Shown piece after piece: positions 63,753 through 64,000 of a DNA stretch of 64,000 nucleotides (positions are counted from its first letter, which is position 1; each line of letters starts with the position of its first letter). The notes below the pieces were generated by a model. The model was not told the origin of the DNA. It worked only from the letters and a program-made list of their open reading frames with translations, and made no database searches. Position numbers and translations under genes: made by a program. The DNA comes from Bacteroidota bacterium (GTDB taxonomy: Bacteria; Bacteroidota; Bacteroidia; Chitinophagales; BACL12): contig JADKEK010000011.1 of NCBI GenBank assembly GCA_016718035.1, positions 62,001 to 126,000 of the forward strand, in the 5' to 3' direction.

Positions 63753-64000
63753 TCAGTGCAGTTTACTAATTATTTGCCTTATTTGTCGGTCGTGGTGCAT
63801 CAAATGGTCATTCAAAAATTGAATGGTTTGATATAAATTAATGCGACCGGCAAGTGGGTGTTTAAAAATGGCTTTTTGATTTAACTCAACAGGATATCGG
63901 TTGATAAATTCCTCCAATGCTTGCAGGTTTTTATTTACACCTTGTTTAATTTGTTCAATTGTGGTGACTTCCGGAACATTATCTACACCTTTTGGTGCTT
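63753..64000 (-). CDS. DinB-superfamily protein, C-terminal part (5' end outside window)
   Basis: The minus-strand frame is open from the window edge to TGA at 63753-63755, 81 complete codons. It has no start in the window. The last helix reads FLNDHLMHHDRQIRQI, the HxxxHxRQ-type C-terminal signature of DinB-like four-helix proteins, preceded by FKHPLAGRINLYQTIQ. This is a second DinB-like gene in the window, not closely similar to the one at 7074-7592. Activity is unknown. Confidence 0.7.
   Translation of the reverse strand, partial: APKGVDNVPEVTTIEQIKQGVNKNLQALEEFINRYPVELNQKAIFKHPLAGRINLYQTIQFLNDHLMHHDRQIRQIISKLH

Overview
The window looks like a chromosomal segment of a Bacteroidota bacterium, probably an environmental member of the Chitinophagales/Saprospirales type. 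The evidence is low G+C, many secreted proteins ending in a type IX secretion (T9SS) sorting domain, two kinds of TonB-dependent receptor with an N-terminal carboxypeptidase-regulatory-like domain, a T9SS plug protein, DUF4097/GIN-domain proteins, and a recurring -7 promoter box TAnnTTTG (often TATCTTTG or TAATTTTG), which is the Bacteroidota consensus. There is no rRNA, tRNA, prophage, insertion sequence or CRISPR array that I can recognise.

Layout. 1-5.8 kb: the end of an LVIVD-repeat surface protein and two tandem paralogous Asp-box/PKD/T9SS proteins. 6-7.6 kb: an intergenic region with dyads, a histone H1-like Lys/Ala protein with AT-hook-like motifs, and a DinB-fold protein. 7.7-13.6 kb: T9SS plug protein, mazG, a sulfotransferase-like protein, and a TonB-dependent receptor split by a one-base homopolymer frameshift. 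13.8-20.6 kb: a tight run of a large NtrY-like histidine kinase, hemL, a second histidine kinase and an OmpR-type regulator, closed by a strong terminator. 20.7-24.7 kb: a very large secreted CotH-kinase/lamin-tail protein. 24.9-31.5 kb: hemH, a second TonB receptor, and a divergent acyl-CoA carboxylase/M42 peptidase/small membrane protein run. 31.5-34.1 kb: gatB followed by a TlpA-like lipoprotein. 34.4-41.6 kb: a cluster with a secreted transglutaminase-like protein, an unknown secreted protein, a SprB-repeat protein and a small membrane protein, then a 1.4 kb-residue-scale beta-helix T9SS protein. 41.7-47.1 kb: corA, an unknown gene, dapF, an HtrA protease, a palindromic repeat cluster and pdhB. 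47.3-49.3 kb: an ECF sigma factor overlapping a membrane-anchored DUF4097 protein. 49.4-54.1 kb: a three-gene operon aimed at D-amino acids. 54.3-64 kb: a VCBS/ASPIC surface protein, GNAT, small secreted proteins, a GIN-domain protein, DUF2721, a large outer-membrane protein with no normal start codon, an acyl-CoA desaturase and the end of another DinB-like gene.

The most interesting unit is the operon at 49454-54100. An exported fusion of a serine beta-lactamase-like hydrolase with an N-acyl-D-amino-acid deacylase is followed, 10 bases later, by a DUF1611 (DgcN-like) protein, which overlaps by 4 bases a dipeptide epimerase retaining the complete KxK, D-E-D, K and DxD residues of L-Ala-D/L-Glu epimerases. 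All three activities converge on D-amino acids, most simply D-Glu from peptidoglycan peptides, so I read it as a candidate D-glutamate or muropeptide salvage system. The secreted transglutaminase-like cluster at 34.4-37.2 kb is the second candidate for an undescribed unit.

Most start codons were chosen where a signal peptide or conserved N-terminus begins, often downstream of the longest possible reading frame. All family assignments come from reading motifs by eye, not from database searches.
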